Assembly: GCA_017619615.1 (NCBI GenBank)
Contig: JAFZRY010000010.1
Span: forward strand, 62,001-126,000
Source: Lachnospiraceae bacterium
Lineage (GTDB): Bacteria > Bacillota > Clostridia > Lachnospirales > Lachnospiraceae
DNA length: 64,000 bases
Direction: 5' to 3'
Positions 1 through 9,823 of this stretch are shown here, piece by piece (positions within the stretch are counted from its first letter, which is position 1; the number at the start of each line of letters is the position of its first letter). A model generated the notes under the pieces. The model was not told the DNA's origin, searched no databases, and saw only the letters and a program-made list of their open reading frames with translations. Position numbers and translations under genes: made by a program.

Positions 1-2029
1 ACGGCCAGAAGCGCGCGTCGATGATCTTTTCCAGCAGGTCCGCGATCCGCCGGCATTCCGCCATCCGGGCCGTCAGTTTTTCGCTGGCGATCTTCAGGCG
101 GGCCTCCGGATCCGCCGCGGCGTCGTATTCGGCCAGGGCTTCTTCCAGATCCTCCGCGGCCTGCAGCAGATCGTTGCCCAGCGAGCCGGCCTTCTTCGTC
201 AGTTCTTTTTCAAAATAGAAATCCCCGCCCAGGGAGGAGAGGAAGGCGCTGACGGCGCCGAAGATCCCCTTGCGGATCATCTCCAGCAGCGTGCGGGCTT
301 CGATCACGGTGGTCCCGCAGTAGCTCTCCAGATGGATCTCGTTGCGGGATTCGATCTCTTTAAGGCTGTAGATCCCGTTTTCGGTCAGCAGCCGGACGTT
401 CTTTTCGTTCACGAATTCCGGGATGGTCTCGGCCGTGTTGCGCAGGTTCTTCAGGCCGCGCCGTTCGGCTTCCGCGATCCAGGACTGGTCGTAGCCGTTG
501 CCGTTGAACAGGATGCGGCGGTGCTCCGAAAGCATCTCGCGGATCAGCGAGCGCAGGGCCTGCGGCCGGTCTTCGGCGCCTTCCAGGCGGTCGGCGCACT
601 CCTTCAGCTCCTGGGCCAGGATCGTGTTCAGATACGTGACCGGCATGGCGATGGACTGGCTGGAGCCGGGCATGCGGAATTCGAATTTATTGCCGGTAAA
701 GGCGACCGGCGAGGTCCGGTTCCGGTCCGTGTTGTCCTTGGACAGCTGCAGCAGCACGTCCTTGCCGACGGTCAGGAAACGGTCCGTCTGGTCGACGTAG
801 GGCTCGTCCCGGATGATCGAATCGATCACCGCTTCCAGTTCGGAGCCGACGAAGATGGAGATGATGGCAGGCGGCGCTTCATTCCCGCCCAGCCGCTGGT
901 CGTTGCCCGCATACGCGGCGGAGCAGCGCAGCAGCGAAGCGTATTCGTCCACGCCTTTGATGAATGCGGCCAGGAACAGCAGGAAGCGGGTGTTGTCCGC
1001 GGGCGTGGTGCCGGGAGAGAAGAGGTTCTCGCCGCGGTCGGTCCCCACGGACCAGTTCACGTGCTTGCCGGAGCCGTTGACGCCGGCGAAGGGCTTTTCA
1101 TGGAGGAGGCAGACCAGGTCGTGCCGATCGGCGACCCGCTTCATGATCTCCATGGTCAGCTGGTTCTGGTCGTTGGCAATGTTGGCGTCGGAGAAGAACG
1201 GCGCCATTTCGTACTGGGCCGGGGCCACCTCGTTGTGCTCCGTCTTGGCGCAGATGCCGAGCGTCCAGAGCTCTTCGTTCAGATCCTGCATGAAGGCCGT
1301 GATCTCCGGCTTGATCTGTCCGTAATAATGATCTTCGAGCTCCTGCTTCTTCGGCGCATCGGCACCGAAGAGCGTCCGGCCGCAGAGCCGCAGGTCTTCG
1401 CGCTGCTGGAACAGCGGTTTCGGGATCAGGAAGTATTCCTGCTCCGCGCCGACGTTGACGGTCACGCTTTCGGTCTGGCCGTCGCCCAGCAGGCGCAGGA
1501 TGCGGACCGCCTGGCGGTTCAGCGCGTCGCCGGAGCGCAGAAGAGGGGTCTTTTTATCCAGAACTTCCCCGGAATACGTGCAGAACACGGTGGGGATGCA
1601 CAGGACTTTGTCTTTGATGAACGCGTAGGACGTGGGGTCCCAGGCGCTGTAGCCGCGCGCCTCGAAGGTGGAGCGCAGGCCGCCGGACGGGAAGGAGGAA
1701 GCGTCGGGCTCGCCCTGCAGCAGTTCCTTGCGGGAGAACTCCATGCGGAAGCCGTCGCGGCCGTCCGGGATCAGGAAGCCCTCGTGCTTTTCGGCGGTCT
1801 CGCCGTTTAGGGGCTGGAACCAGTGGGTGTAATGGGTCGCGCCTTTATCCAGGGCCCAGCGCTTCATGCCGTCCGCGATATCGTCCGCGATCTTTTCCGG
1901 CAGGACGGTGCGGGTGCGGACGCATTCGCGCCAGACGGCGAGGGTCCCCTCGGAAATGTACTGCTTCATGGCCTTTTCGTGAAAGAGATTACTGCCAAAG
2001 CGTTCGTTTTCGTTCGTTCTGATACTCAT
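1..2029 (-). CDS. glnN: Glutamine synthetase type III (3' end outside window)
   Basis: Cytoplasmic enzyme that makes glutamine from glutamate, ammonium and ATP. About 676 residues are visible. The long type III form is shown by EARGYSAWD, EQEYFLIPKP near residue 195, AKTEHNEVAPAQYE near 260 and HEKPFAGVNGSGKH near 309, which match the conserved metal and substrate-binding blocks of GSIII. Family members run to about 700 residues, so only the C-terminus is cut off by the window edge. The ATG at 2029 follows AAGGAGAG at a normal distance. It lies 45 bp after guaA on the same strand, so co-transcription with pyrG and guaA, two glutamine-using amidotransferases, is plausible. Confidence 0.96.
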   Translation of the reverse strand, partial: MSIRTNENERFGSNLFHEKAMKQYISEGTLAVWRECVRTRTVLPEKIADDIADGMKRWALDKGATHYTHWFQPLNGETAEKHEGFLIPDGRDGFRMEFSRKELLQGEPDASSFPSGGLRSTFEARGYSAWDPTSYAFIKDKVLCIPTVFCTYSGEVLDKKTPLLRSGDALNRQAVRILRLLGDGQTESVTVNVGAEQEYFLIPKPLFQQREDLRLCGRTLFGADAPKKQELEDHYYGQIKPEITAFMQDLNEELWTLGICAKTEHNEVAPAQYEMAPFFSDANIANDQNQLTMEIMKRVADRHDLVCLLHEKPFAGVNGSGKHVNWSVGTDRGENLFSPGTTPADNTRFLLFLAAFIKGVDEYASLLRCSAAYAGNDQRLGGNEAPPAIISIFVGSELEAVIDSIIRDEPYVDQTDRFLTVGKDVLLQLSKDNTDRNRTSPVAFTGNKFEFRMPGSSQSIAMPVTYLNTILAQELKECADRLEGAEDRPQALRSLIREMLSEHRRILFNGNGYDQSWIAEAERRGLKNLRNTAETIPEFVNEKNVRLLTENGIYSLKEIESRNEIHLESYCGTTVIEARTLLEMIRKGIFGAVSAFLSSLGGDFYFEKELTKKAGSLGNDLLQAAEDLEEALAEYDAAADPEARLKIASEKLTARMAECRRIADLLEKIIDARFWP

Positions 2030-2074
2030 GCTTTTTCTCTCCTTACATTCTGTGATTTCGCACGCAGCGGTCAT

Positions 2075-3613
2075 TTATTCATATTCCACCGTGGCCGGCG
2101 GTTTGGAGGTGATGTCATAGACGACGCGGTTGATCCCCGGGACTTCGTTTACGATGCGCCGGGAGGCTTCGGCCAGGACGTCGTACGGGATCCTGGTGAA
2201 GTCGGCCGTCATGAAGTCCTCCGTGCAGACGGCGCGGAGCGCGATGGTGCGCTGATAGCTGCGCTGGTCGCCCATCACGCCGACGGTCTCCATGTTGGTC
2301 AGCACGGCAAAGTACTGATCGGCGGGGACGCGCGGGACGTGTTTTTCGAGTTCTTCGCGGAAGATCGCATCCGCTTCCCGGACCAGTTCCAGTTTTTCGG
2401 CCGTCACTTCGCCGATCACGCGGACGGCCAGCCCCGGTCCGGGGAACGGCTGGCGGCCGACGATCACCTCCGGGAGGCCCAGCTCCCGCCCCAGCGCGCG
2501 CACCTCGTCCTTGAACAGGACGCGCAGGGGCTCGATGATGCCCTGAAAACCGGTATGCTGCGGCAGCCCGCCCACGTTGTGGTGGCTCTTGATGGTATGG
2601 CCGCCGGCCGCGCCGGATTCGATGACGTCCGGATAGATGGTCCCCTGCGCCAGGAAGTCAGCCCCGCCGGCCTCCCGCGCCGCTTCTTCGAAGACCCGGA
2701 CGAACTCGGCGCCGATGATCTTTCTCTTTTCCTCCGGGGCCGTGACGCCCTCCAGGCGCGTCAGGAAGCGCTCCTGCGCGTTCACGCGGACAAAGCGGAG
2801 CCGCAGGCCGGAGTAGAACGCCTCGATCGCGTCGCTTTCCCCTTTCCGCATCAGGCCGTGGTCCACATAGACGCAGGTCAGGCGTTCGCCAACGGCGCGG
2901 TCGATCAGAGCGGCGGCCACGGCGGAATCCACACCGCCGGACAGCGCCAGCAGGATGCGGCCGTCCCCGGCCTGTTCGCGGACGGCGCGGATCGCGCGTT
3001 CGCAGTAATCCTGCATCGTCCAGTCGCCCTGCGCGCCGCAGACTTTTTCCAGGAAGGCCCGGATCATTTCCGTCCCGTTTTCCGTGTGGCGGACTTCGGG
3101 ATGGAACTGCAGGCCGTACAGGCGCCGGGCCGGGTCGGCGATGCCCGCGTTCGGACAGTGCGCCGTTTCAGCGAAGACGGAGAAGCCGTCGGGGAGCGCG
3201 CTGACGTAGTCGCCGTGGCTCATCCAGGCGGTCCCTTCGGCGGGCAGGTCCTCAAACAGCGGGCAGGCCGCGTCATAATGCGTCGCCGTCCGGCCGTATT
3301 CGCGGGCGGTGTCCTGGGCCGCCGCTTCCACGCGGCCGCCCAGCAGATGTACGGTCAGCTGGCAGCCGTAGCAGATTCCCAGGACGGGAATGCCTTGCTC
3401 CAGCAGCCGGCGGTCAATAGTCGGCGCGTCTTCTTCATACACGCTGGCCGGGCCGCCGGAAAGGACGATCCCGACGGGCTTTTTCTCTAAAATCGTTTCT
3501 GCGGGCGCTGTCCAGGGCAGCAGTTCGCAGTATACATGACATTCCCGGATCTTCCGGGCGATCAGCTGGCTGTACTGCCCGCCGAAATCAATGACGATGA
3601 CGGTCTGGTTCAT
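2075..3613 (-). CDS. guaA: GMP synthase (glutamine-hydrolysing)
   Basis: Converts XMP to GMP using ATP and glutamine, the last step of de novo GMP synthesis. At 512 residues it is full length. It has an N-terminal class I amidotransferase domain ([18 protein letters not shown] at the start, nucleophile elbow GICYGCQ), an ATP-pyrophosphatase domain with the PP-loop [10 protein letters not shown] near residue 220, and the C-terminal dimerisation domain ending KPPATVEYE. Its ATG overlaps the pyrG stop (ATGA, 3610-3613), so the two are probably translationally coupled. The residue after the nucleophile is again Cys (GICYGCQ), where Met is commoner; the family assignment is not in doubt. Confidence 0.98.
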   Translation of the reverse strand: MNQTVIVIDFGGQYSQLIARKIRECHVYCELLPWTAPAETILEKKPVGIVLSGGPASVYEEDAPTIDRRLLEQGIPVLGICYGCQLTVHLLGGRVEAAAQDTAREYGRTATHYDAACPLFEDLPAEGTAWMSHGDYVSALPDGFSVFAETAHCPNAGIADPARRLYGLQFHPEVRHTENGTEMIRAFLEKVCGAQGDWTMQDYCERAIRAVREQAGDGRILLALSGGVDSAVAAALIDRAVGERLTCVYVDHGLMRKGESDAIEAFYSGLRLRFVRVNAQERFLTRLEGVTAPEEKRKIIGAEFVRVFEEAAREAGGADFLAQGTIYPDVIESGAAGGHTIKSHHNVGGLPQHTGFQGIIEPLRVLFKDEVRALGRELGLPEVIVGRQPFPGPGLAVRVIGEVTAEKLELVREADAIFREELEKHVPRVPADQYFAVLTNMETVGVMGDQRSYQRTIALRAVCTEDFMTADFTRIPYDVLAEASRRIVNEVPGINRVVYDITSKPPATVEYE

Positions 3614-5205
3614 GCCTTGCCTCCGAGCTGCGCTTCGCAGAAGGCCCGGAACAGCGGGTGCGGGCGGTTCGGCCGGCTCTTGAATTCCGGATGGAACTGC
3701 ACGCCGACGAACCAGCCGGCGCCGGTCAGCTCCATGATCTCGACCAGTTTGCCGTCCGGCGACTGGCCGGAGAGCCGCATGCCTTTCTGCTCCAGGTCGG
3801 TGCGGTACACGTTGTTGAATTCGTAGCGGTGGCGGTGGCGCTCCCGGATGGAAGAGACGCCGTACGCCTTTTCCGCGAGGCTGCCGGGCGCCAGCACGCA
3901 GGGGTAGCCTCCCAGCCGCATGGTCCCGCCTTTATCGGTGATGTGCACCTGGTCCGGCATCAGGTCGATGACGGGGTGCGCGGAAAGTTCGTTGAATTCC
4001 GTGGAGTTCGCGTCCTCCCAGTGCAGCACGTGCCGGGCGAATTCGATGACGGCGATCTGCATCCCGAGGCAGATGCCCAGATACGGGACGCGGTGCTCGC
4101 GCGCGTACCGGGCGGCCCGGATCATGCCCTCGATCCCGCGGCTCCCGAAGCCGCCGGGCACCAGGATGCCGTCGCAGTCCCCGAGGATCTGCGAAACGTT
4201 GTCGTCCGTCACGGTCTCCGAATCGATCCACAGGATCTCGGCCTTTGCCCCGCAGGCGGCCGCCGCGTGATGCAGCGCCTCCTCGATGCTGAGGTACGCG
4301 TCGTGCAGCTGCACGTATTTGCCCACGAGGGCGATGCGGAGAGTCCTGTCGGCCGTCCGGATGCGCTGCACCATCGCCTCCCATTCCGCCAGGTCCGGTT
4401 TATGGTCCGGCAGGCTCAGGCGGCGGCAGACGGTCTGCGCCAGTTCTTCCTCCTCCAGCATGAGCGGGACTGCGTAGATCGTGTCGGCGGTCAGGCTTTC
4501 GATCACGGCGTCCTTGTCCAGGCTGCAGAGCAGCGCGATCTTGTCGCGGATCTCCTCCGTCAGCGGCTGGTCGGTGCGGCAGATCAGGATGTCCGGCTTG
4601 ATGCCGGCGGCCTGCAGTTCGCGGACCGAATGCTGCACGGGCTTGCTCTTGAGCTCGCGGCTGCCCGGGATCTCCACGACCAGCGGGACGTGGATGAACA
4701 GGACGTTGTCGCGCCCCTGCTCGCCGGCCACCTGGCGGATCGCCTCCAGGTACGGCTGGCTTTCGATATCGCCGACCGTGCCGCCGATCTCGCAGATCGC
4801 GGCGTCGATGTCCTTTTCCGCCATTTTGTAGATGTTCCGTTTGATCTCGTCCGTGATGTGCGGGATGATTTGGATGGTGCGTCCGAGATATTCGCCCCGG
4901 CGTTCCCGGTTCAGGACGCTCCAGAAGATTTTTCCGGAAGAGACGGAAGAGTCCGCGCTCAGCGCTTCATCCGCGAAGCGCTCGTAATGCCCCAGATCCA
5001 GGTCGGTCTCCGCGCCGTCCTCGGTCACGAAGACTTCGCCGTGCTGATAGGGGCTCATCGTACCCGGGTCCACGTTCAGGTACGGGTCGAATTTCTGGTT
5101 CTGCACGCGCAGGCCCCGCGCCTTGAGCAGACGGGCCAGCGACGCCGCGCAGATCCCTTTGCCCAGACCGGAGACCACGCCTCCGGTGATAAATATGTAT
5201 TTCAT
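3610..5205 (-). CDS. pyrG: CTP synthase
   Basis: Aminates UTP to CTP with glutamine and ATP. The 531-residue product starts [17 protein letters not shown], the conserved ATP-binding opening of the synthase domain. It continues through [20 protein letters not shown] and closes with a class I amidotransferase domain containing the nucleophile motif GICLGMQ and a C-terminal HPEFKSRP. I chose the ATG at 5205 because AGGGAG sits nine bases upstream and the family starts here; the open frame extends further, to 5286, but that extension has no family support. The stop overlaps the guaA start by four bases. Confidence 0.98.
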   Translation of the reverse strand: MKYIFITGGVVSGLGKGICAASLARLLKARGLRVQNQKFDPYLNVDPGTMSPYQHGEVFVTEDGAETDLDLGHYERFADEALSADSSVSSGKIFWSVLNRERRGEYLGRTIQIIPHITDEIKRNIYKMAEKDIDAAICEIGGTVGDIESQPYLEAIRQVAGEQGRDNVLFIHVPLVVEIPGSRELKSKPVQHSVRELQAAGIKPDILICRTDQPLTEEIRDKIALLCSLDKDAVIESLTADTIYAVPLMLEEEELAQTVCRRLSLPDHKPDLAEWEAMVQRIRTADRTLRIALVGKYVQLHDAYLSIEEALHHAAAACGAKAEILWIDSETVTDDNVSQILGDCDGILVPGGFGSRGIEGMIRAARYAREHRVPYLGICLGMQIAVIEFARHVLHWEDANSTEFNELSAHPVIDLMPDQVHITDKGGTMRLGGYPCVLAPGSLAEKAYGVSSIRERHRHRYEFNNVYRTDLEQKGMRLSGQSPDGKLVEIMELTGAGWFVGVQFHPEFKSRPNRPHPLFRAFCEAQLGGKA

Positions 5206-5274
5206 GGCTGTATTCTCCCTGCGGGCTGTCCGAAGACTTTCGGCAATAATAAAACACCTCTGCAGTTTACCACC

Positions 5275-5316
5275 TTGACACGGCAAAATAAAATACCTAT
5301 AATATAAGCGTTATCA
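5275..5316 (+). promoter_or_regulatory. Sigma-A-type promoter of the LysR gene with a possible LysR site
   Basis: TTGACA at 5275-5280 and TATAAT at 5298-5303 are separated by 17 bp, a consensus vegetative promoter directed at the LysR gene 44 bp downstream. Just after the -10 box lies ATAAGCGTTAT, a short inverted repeat in the position where LysR proteins often bind for autoregulation. The operator role is inference. Confidence 0.75.
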
Positions 5317-5346
5317 TACGGAAAATATATAATAGGGATCAAGAGC

Positions 5347-6234
5347 ATGGAACTGAGGACTTTGAACTATTTCGTGACCGTCGCGGAGGAACTGAACATC
5401 ACCCGCGCGGCACAGATCCTCCGCATCAGCCAGCCGCCGCTCAGCGCGCAGATCAAAAATCTGGAAGAGGAGCTGGGTACGGAGCTGTTCGTGCGGGGCA
5501 AAAGGCGTCTGAAACTGACCGATGCGGGCCAGCTGCTGTACCAGCATGCGAAGGATATCCTGAAACTGTCGGAAAAAGCGTCGGCGGAGATCACCTCGCT
5601 CAGCCGGGGCATGACCGGGACCGTGACGGTGGGCCTGGTGGAAGGCATGGCGCCGGATATCGCGGCCGAGTGGTTCGTCGGCTTCCTGGCCGAGCACCCG
5701 GGCGTCCGTTTCCGGATCCTGGACGGCAACAGCGACGACCTGATCGAAAAAATGCGCGGCGGCCTGATCGGCCTGGCCGTGATCACGGCGCCTTACGACC
5801 AGCAGCTCCTCAACAGCTTCCAGGTGGGGCAGGAGAAGATGGTCGCGCTGATGAACCGCTCGCACCCGCTGGCCTCCGGAAAGGAATACCTGGAGGTGGC
5901 GGACCTGGTGCGGGAGCCGCTGATCGTCCCCAGCCGGAAGGCGCACATCGAAACGATCCGGCATTGGTTCCGGGAGATCGGCGAGGGCCCGGACATCGTC
6001 TGCGAGATGGACAACTACCTGGACGCGGCTGCGCTGGCCGGCCGGGGCATCGGCATCAGCATCTTCCCGCAGACCGCCTACATCATGAACGACTCCCTGA
6101 TCTCGCGCGAGATCACCGGTCCGGACACGACCGTGGAGTACCTGTTCGTCTGGCGCAAGGAGCACCAGCTTCCCACCGTAGAAGAGAGTTTTATCGATTA
6201 CGTGAAGGCCCGGTACCAGGGACAGAACGCGTGA
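5347..6234 (+). CDS. LysR-family transcriptional regulator
   Basis: A 295-residue LysR regulator. Residues 1-60 form the winged helix-turn-helix (LNYFVTVAEELNITRAAQILRI and QPPLSAQIKNLEEELGTELF). Residues from about 90 onward form the periplasmic-binding-protein-like effector domain (TVTVGLVEGMAPDIAAEWFVGF). The ATG follows the promoter at 5275-5303. The CoA-transferase gene starts 25 bp after its stop on the same strand, so it most likely regulates that gene and perhaps itself. The inducer cannot be read from the sequence. Confidence 0.93.
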   Translation: MELRTLNYFVTVAEELNITRAAQILRISQPPLSAQIKNLEEELGTELFVRGKRRLKLTDAGQLLYQHAKDILKLSEKASAEITSLSRGMTGTVTVGLVEGMAPDIAAEWFVGFLAEHPGVRFRILDGNSDDLIEKMRGGLIGLAVITAPYDQQLLNSFQVGQEKMVALMNRSHPLASGKEYLEVADLVREPLIVPSRKAHIETIRHWFREIGEGPDIVCEMDNYLDAAALAGRGIGISIFPQTAYIMNDSLISREITGPDTTVEYLFVWRKEHQLPTVEESFIDYVKARYQGQNA

Positions 6235-6259
6235 GCCGCGCGGGCCGGAAGGAGAGAAA

Positions 6260-7576
6260 ATGGCAGAATACTTAAGCAAAATGGTGACTCCGGAGCAGGC
6301 CGTGCAGGCGGTCCGCCCCGGCGACTGGGTGGATTACGGCTTCGGCGGGGGCTTCCCGGAACTGCTGGACCGGGCGCTGGCCGCGCGGCGGGACGAACTG
6401 CATGACGTGAAGCTGCGCGGCGGCCTGGTGATCCGCCCGCGGATCGAGGCCGTGGAGTGCGACCCGGAGCAGAAGGCGTTTTCGTGGTACAGCTGGCATA
6501 TCGGCGACTACGAGCGGAAATTGCAGGCGCGCGGCCTGGTGCAGTTCCTCCCCGTGATGCTGCGCGCGCTGCCGACCCTGTACCGCCGCCATTATATCCG
6601 CACGGACGTTGCCTTCGTCCCGGTCTCGCGGCCGGACGAGGCGGGTTACTGCGGGCTGGGCATTTCCAATTACGCGTGGCGGACGATCTTTGATAGCGCC
6701 CGCACCGTCATTTTTGAAATCAATGAGCGCTATCCGATGCTGCAGGGGCCGGAGGGCTCGCACCGCGTCCACCTTTCCGAGGCGGACTATATCGTGGAAG
6801 GGGAGCACGGGCCGCTGCCCGTGCGCAGCTACCGCGAGGCGTCGGAGACCGACCGGAAGATCGCAGAGCTCGTGGTGCGCGAGATCCCGGACGGCGCCGT
6901 GCTGTCCCTGGGCGTGGGCGGCGTGCCGTTCGCCGTGGCCAGCATGGTCGCGGAGTCGGACCTGAAAGACCTGGGCTGCCACACCGGCACCATCAGCGAC
7001 GCCTTCCTGGCCCTGTACCGCGCGGGCAAACTGACCAACGCCCGCAAGGAGATCGACCGCGGCCGCTCCGCCTGGAACCTCGCGATGGGCTCGCAGGACC
7101 TGTACGACTGGCTTGCAGAGTGCCCGGACCTGTTCCGGCCCGGCGACCTCGATTACATCCACGACCCGGCGCGGATCGCGCGCCTGAAGAACGTGATCTC
7201 CATCAACGGCTGCGTGCAGATCGACCTGACGGGCCAGGAGAACGGCGAATCCGCCGGCACCCGCCAGCTTTCCGGCATCGGCGGCCAGATGGATTTCCTG
7301 GAAGGCGCCTACCGCTCCGAAGGCGGTAAGGGCTTCATCTGCCTGAATTCCGCGCGCGCCAAAAAAGACGGCACCCTGGCCTCCAACATCGTCCCCTTCA
7401 TCGGCGGCGGCTCCACTGTCTCTGCCCCCCGCACCATGATCCAATATGTCGCCACCGAATACGGCGTTGTCTCCCTCGCCGGCAAGACCCTCCGCGAACG
7501 CGCCGACGCATTGATCTCCATCGCGCACCCCGATTTCCGCGCGGAACTCGCGGACTACACCGCCCGCAGTTTCTGA
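6260..7576 (+). CDS. CoA-transferase of the butyryl-CoA:acetate / 4-hydroxybutyrate family
   Basis: A 438-residue cytoplasmic protein of the acetyl-CoA hydrolase/transferase family, the same length as clostridial 4-hydroxybutyrate CoA-transferase. Visible family blocks are GDWVDYGFGGGFPELLDRALAARRDEL, VIFEINERYP, LSLGVGGVP, SGIGGQMDFLEGAY, GGKGFICLNS and ALISIAHPDFR. Known members use a glutamate in HTEM(F/Y)xD that forms a glutamyl-CoA thioester. Here the same place reads HTGTISDAF, so the expected Glu is Gly243. It may therefore be an inactive paralogue, use another residue, or act on another CoA ester. RBS AGGAGAG; it follows the LysR gene by 25 bp. The stop codon lies inside a dispersed repeat. 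Confidence 0.85.
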   Translation: MAEYLSKMVTPEQAVQAVRPGDWVDYGFGGGFPELLDRALAARRDELHDVKLRGGLVIRPRIEAVECDPEQKAFSWYSWHIGDYERKLQARGLVQFLPVMLRALPTLYRRHYIRTDVAFVPVSRPDEAGYCGLGISNYAWRTIFDSARTVIFEINERYPMLQGPEGSHRVHLSEADYIVEGEHGPLPVRSYREASETDRKIAELVVREIPDGAVLSLGVGGVPFAVASMVAESDLKDLGCHTGTISDAFLALYRAGKLTNARKEIDRGRSAWNLAMGSQDLYDWLAECPDLFRPGDLDYIHDPARIARLKNVISINGCVQIDLTGQENGESAGTRQLSGIGGQMDFLEGAYRSEGGKGFICLNSARAKKDGTLASNIVPFIGGGSTVSAPRTMIQYVATEYGVVSLAGKTLRERADALISIAHPDFRAELADYTARSF

Positions 7577-7599
7577 CAGGGGGACGGTTCCTTTGTCAG
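7573..7599. repeat. Dispersed GGGGGACGGTTCC repeat, single-arm copy
   Basis: The 27 bp at 7573-7599 are identical to the core of the perfect inverted repeat at 26588-26650 (core GGGGGACGGTTCCTTTGTC), and a diverged copy lies at 50749-50777. This copy supplies the TGA stop codon (7574-7576) of the CoA-transferase gene. No transposase is nearby. Confidence 0.85.
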
Positions 7600-7639
7600 G
7601 TTTTCCGGGCCGACAGCCCCCTTACGGAGGTGTTTCCTT

Positions 7640-8644
7640 ATGAGTGACAACGTTATTTTTATCCTGATCATCGCTTTTGCAATCCTGTTCTGGGCCGCCC
7701 TGATCCTGTTCATTATCATAAGACGGAAACGGCGCGAAGGCGGGACGGCGCGGAAGAATGCGGCCGGGAAACGCCCGGCGCCTTTGCCGGACATCGGCCT
7801 GAGCCCGGAAGAACTGGACCGGCTCCTGGCACGCATGGAGGAGAACACGCGGCGGGAGAGCCTGCGGGCCGTCCTGTCGGCGGAGCCTGCGCCCGACCTG
7901 TTCGATAGCAAGGTCGGCGGCCTGCCCTACTGGGACCTCAGCCGTCCGTATCCGGCTGACAAAAACGGCGATCCGCTGGCGCTGCTGGCCCAGATCGACC
8001 TCGCGCAGCTGCCCGAAAACGGCCTGCTCCCGCGGGAAGGCCTGCTGCAGTTCTTCATCCTGCCGGACGATCTGTACGGCATGGACTTTGACGTACACGA
8101 CAGCGGGAACGGCTTCCGCGTGGTCTGGCACGAGACCGTCGACCGCAGCGTCACGGAGGACGCCGTCCGCGCGCTGGCCCCGCCCACCTCGCTGGACGGC
8201 CGGGACGACCTGCCCCACTGCGGCGTGTTCGCCCTGCGCTTCGTGAAAGAAACGGTCCATATCGGGGAGGACGACGCGTTGTTCGACCGGGAACTGCGCC
8301 GCGCGGCCGCGGAACTCGGCTTCCGGCTGCCGGATGTCTTTTCCCTGTACCGTGCGCTGCAGCAAAGCAAAGAATATACGGAAAAATGGGTAGGCATCAA
8401 CGAGGGCACCCGCCTTCTCGGCTACCCTTACTTCGTGCAGGGCGACCCCCGTTCGGAGGACACGCCCTACGGCGTCCTGCTGTTCCAGCTGGACAGCTAT
8501 TTCGCCCCGAAGGCCCATCCGGGCAGCAGCCCGGAACGCAGCGTGATGTGGGGCGACGCGGGCGTCGGCAATTTCTTTATCCGGCAGGAGGACCTGCGGG
8601 AGAAGCGCTTCGACCGCATTTATTACACCTGGGACTGCGGCTGA
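7640..8644 (+). CDS. Membrane-anchored DUF1963 (YwqG-like) protein
   Basis: A 334-residue protein with one N-terminal membrane segment (about residues 5-29, IFILIIAFAILFWAALILFIII) followed by a basic stop-transfer stretch (RRKRR). The soluble part fits the DUF1963/YwqG family: FDSKVGGLPYWDL, PLALLAQIDLAQLP, LLQFFILPDDLYG and, near the end, LLFQLDSYF followed by the VMWGDAGVGNFFI block. The family has no firmly known biochemical role. RBS GGAGG at normal distance. An anchor in front of this domain is less usual than the soluble form. The next gene starts 57 bp downstream, so they may share a transcript. Confidence 0.8.
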   Translation: MSDNVIFILIIAFAILFWAALILFIIIRRKRREGGTARKNAAGKRPAPLPDIGLSPEELDRLLARMEENTRRESLRAVLSAEPAPDLFDSKVGGLPYWDLSRPYPADKNGDPLALLAQIDLAQLPENGLLPREGLLQFFILPDDLYGMDFDVHDSGNGFRVVWHETVDRSVTEDAVRALAPPTSLDGRDDLPHCGVFALRFVKETVHIGEDDALFDRELRRAAAELGFRLPDVFSLYRALQQSKEYTEKWVGINEGTRLLGYPYFVQGDPRSEDTPYGVLLFQLDSYFAPKAHPGSSPERSVMWGDAGVGNFFIRQEDLREKRFDRIYYTWDCG

Positions 8645-8701
8645 CGGAAGAGCGGCGCGGACAGCGGCCCGGAAAGCGCCTTCCATGAATGAGGACCAAG
8701 T

Positions 8702-9280
8702 ATGCATTTATTGAAAGAAGACTCTTTTTTTGAAGTGCTCGCGCGCTATCCGGCCTGCTGCGTGGATTATTTCCTCCTGCGGGATGAGGAACCTTATCAG
8801 GGCGAGCCGTCGCACCGGAAGGCGGTCCTCTGCGCGATGGCGCATGCCTGCGATCCGGAAGAGGAACCCTGGAAGACCGAGCCCGAAAAGGCTGCGGCGG
8901 AGCAGATCAGCGCCGCGGACCTGCTTGCTTTTCCGGACGAACCGTGGAAGCATGACCGCCACGGGACGGTCTTTTATGACAACGTTTACGAGGACGGAAA
9001 GATACCCTACTGGTACGCCTTCCTGGAGCCCCCGTACGGGACCGGCGCCGTAGTCCGGCACGGCCGGATCGTCCGGAACGCGTACGGCCGGGAGGACTTT
9101 GAAACTGTCAACACTGCGCTGTTCCCCCGCGGTACGGACCGCCTGACCGTTTATCGGTGGTCCACGAACTGGTCAGCGTATTTCGACGACGGCCACGAGT
9201 GGTGGGGCGCCGCCTGCTGGAGCATTTACGACCCGGAGGAGGACCGGTACGCGGTCATCCTGGTCTCAGCTACGGACTGA
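8702..9280 (+). CDS. Hypothetical protein, 192 residues
   Basis: I do not recognise a family. The product is soluble and acidic, with many aromatic residues in its second half (WYAFLEPPYGTG, RWSTNWSAYF and GHEWWGAACWSIYD) and no signal peptide or membrane segment. It lies between the DUF1963 gene and the DNA glycosylase gene, with 57 bp and 16 bp gaps on the same strand, so the three probably form one transcript. The aromatic-rich, single-domain layout resembles the small proteins that often accompany immunity-type families, but that is only an impression. Confidence 0.7.
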   Translation: MHLLKEDSFFEVLARYPACCVDYFLLRDEEPYQGEPSHRKAVLCAMAHACDPEEEPWKTEPEKAAAEQISAADLLAFPDEPWKHDRHGTVFYDNVYEDGKIPYWYAFLEPPYGTGAVVRHGRIVRNAYGREDFETVNTALFPRGTDRLTVYRWSTNWSAYFDDGHEWWGAACWSIYDPEEDRYAVILVSATD

Positions 9281-9296
9281 TACGGGAGGTGGGACT

Positions 9297-9773
9297 ATGA
9301 TCGTGCATCCTATCCCGCCCGTCTGTGACGCGGCGTCGCGCATCCTGATCCTCGGGAGCTTCCCGTCCGTCAAATCGCGTGAAGCCTGCTTTTTCTACGG
9401 CCATCCGCAGAACCGCTTCTGGAAGGTGATAGCGGCCGTGTTCGGGGAGGCGGTCCCGCAGACGGTGGAAGAGAAGCGGGCGTTTCTGCTGCGCAATCAC
9501 ATCGCGGTGTGGGACGTGATCGCTTCCTGCGATATCACGGGCTCGTCGGACGCCAGCATCCGCAACGTCACGGCGAATGATCTGAACCGGATCCTGCGGG
9601 CGGCAGATATCCGGGCGATTTATGTGAACGGAAAGACGGCCTATAAATACTATCAGAAATACGCGCAGCCCCTGACCGGGCGGCCGGCGGTATGCCTGCC
9701 GTCCACGAGCCCGGCCAACGCGGCGTGGAGCGTGGAAAGGCTGACGGAAGCGTGGCGGTGCATCCGAGAATAA
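9297..9773 (+). CDS. Hypoxanthine-DNA glycosylase (uracil-DNA glycosylase superfamily)
   Basis: A 158-residue protein of the UDG superfamily that excises deaminated adenine (hypoxanthine) from DNA, starting base excision repair. The N-terminal motif ILILGSFPS and the GHPQNRFWKV block match the family-6 enzymes. The C-terminal LPSTSPANAAW carries the SxSPAN loop that contacts DNA. The length is right for the single-domain family. RBS GGGAGG lies just before the ATG. It is the last gene of a plus-strand run; the homoserine dehydrogenase gene follows after 50 bp. Confidence 0.88.
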   Translation: MIVHPIPPVCDAASRILILGSFPSVKSREACFFYGHPQNRFWKVIAAVFGEAVPQTVEEKRAFLLRNHIAVWDVIASCDITGSSDASIRNVTANDLNRILRAADIRAIYVNGKTAYKYYQKYAQPLTGRPAVCLPSTSPANAAWSVERLTEAWRCIRE

Positions 9774-9823
9774 AAGGACAAGAGAGTATTCAGAATAACG
9801 ATTTCAGAGGAGACAGATCATTG

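Noticed and set aside
332..5307. Long plus-strand open frames opposite glnN, guaA and pyrG.
   Set aside because: Reverse-strand shadows of well-identified enzymes; His/Asp/Val-rich translations without recognisable domains or ribosome sites.
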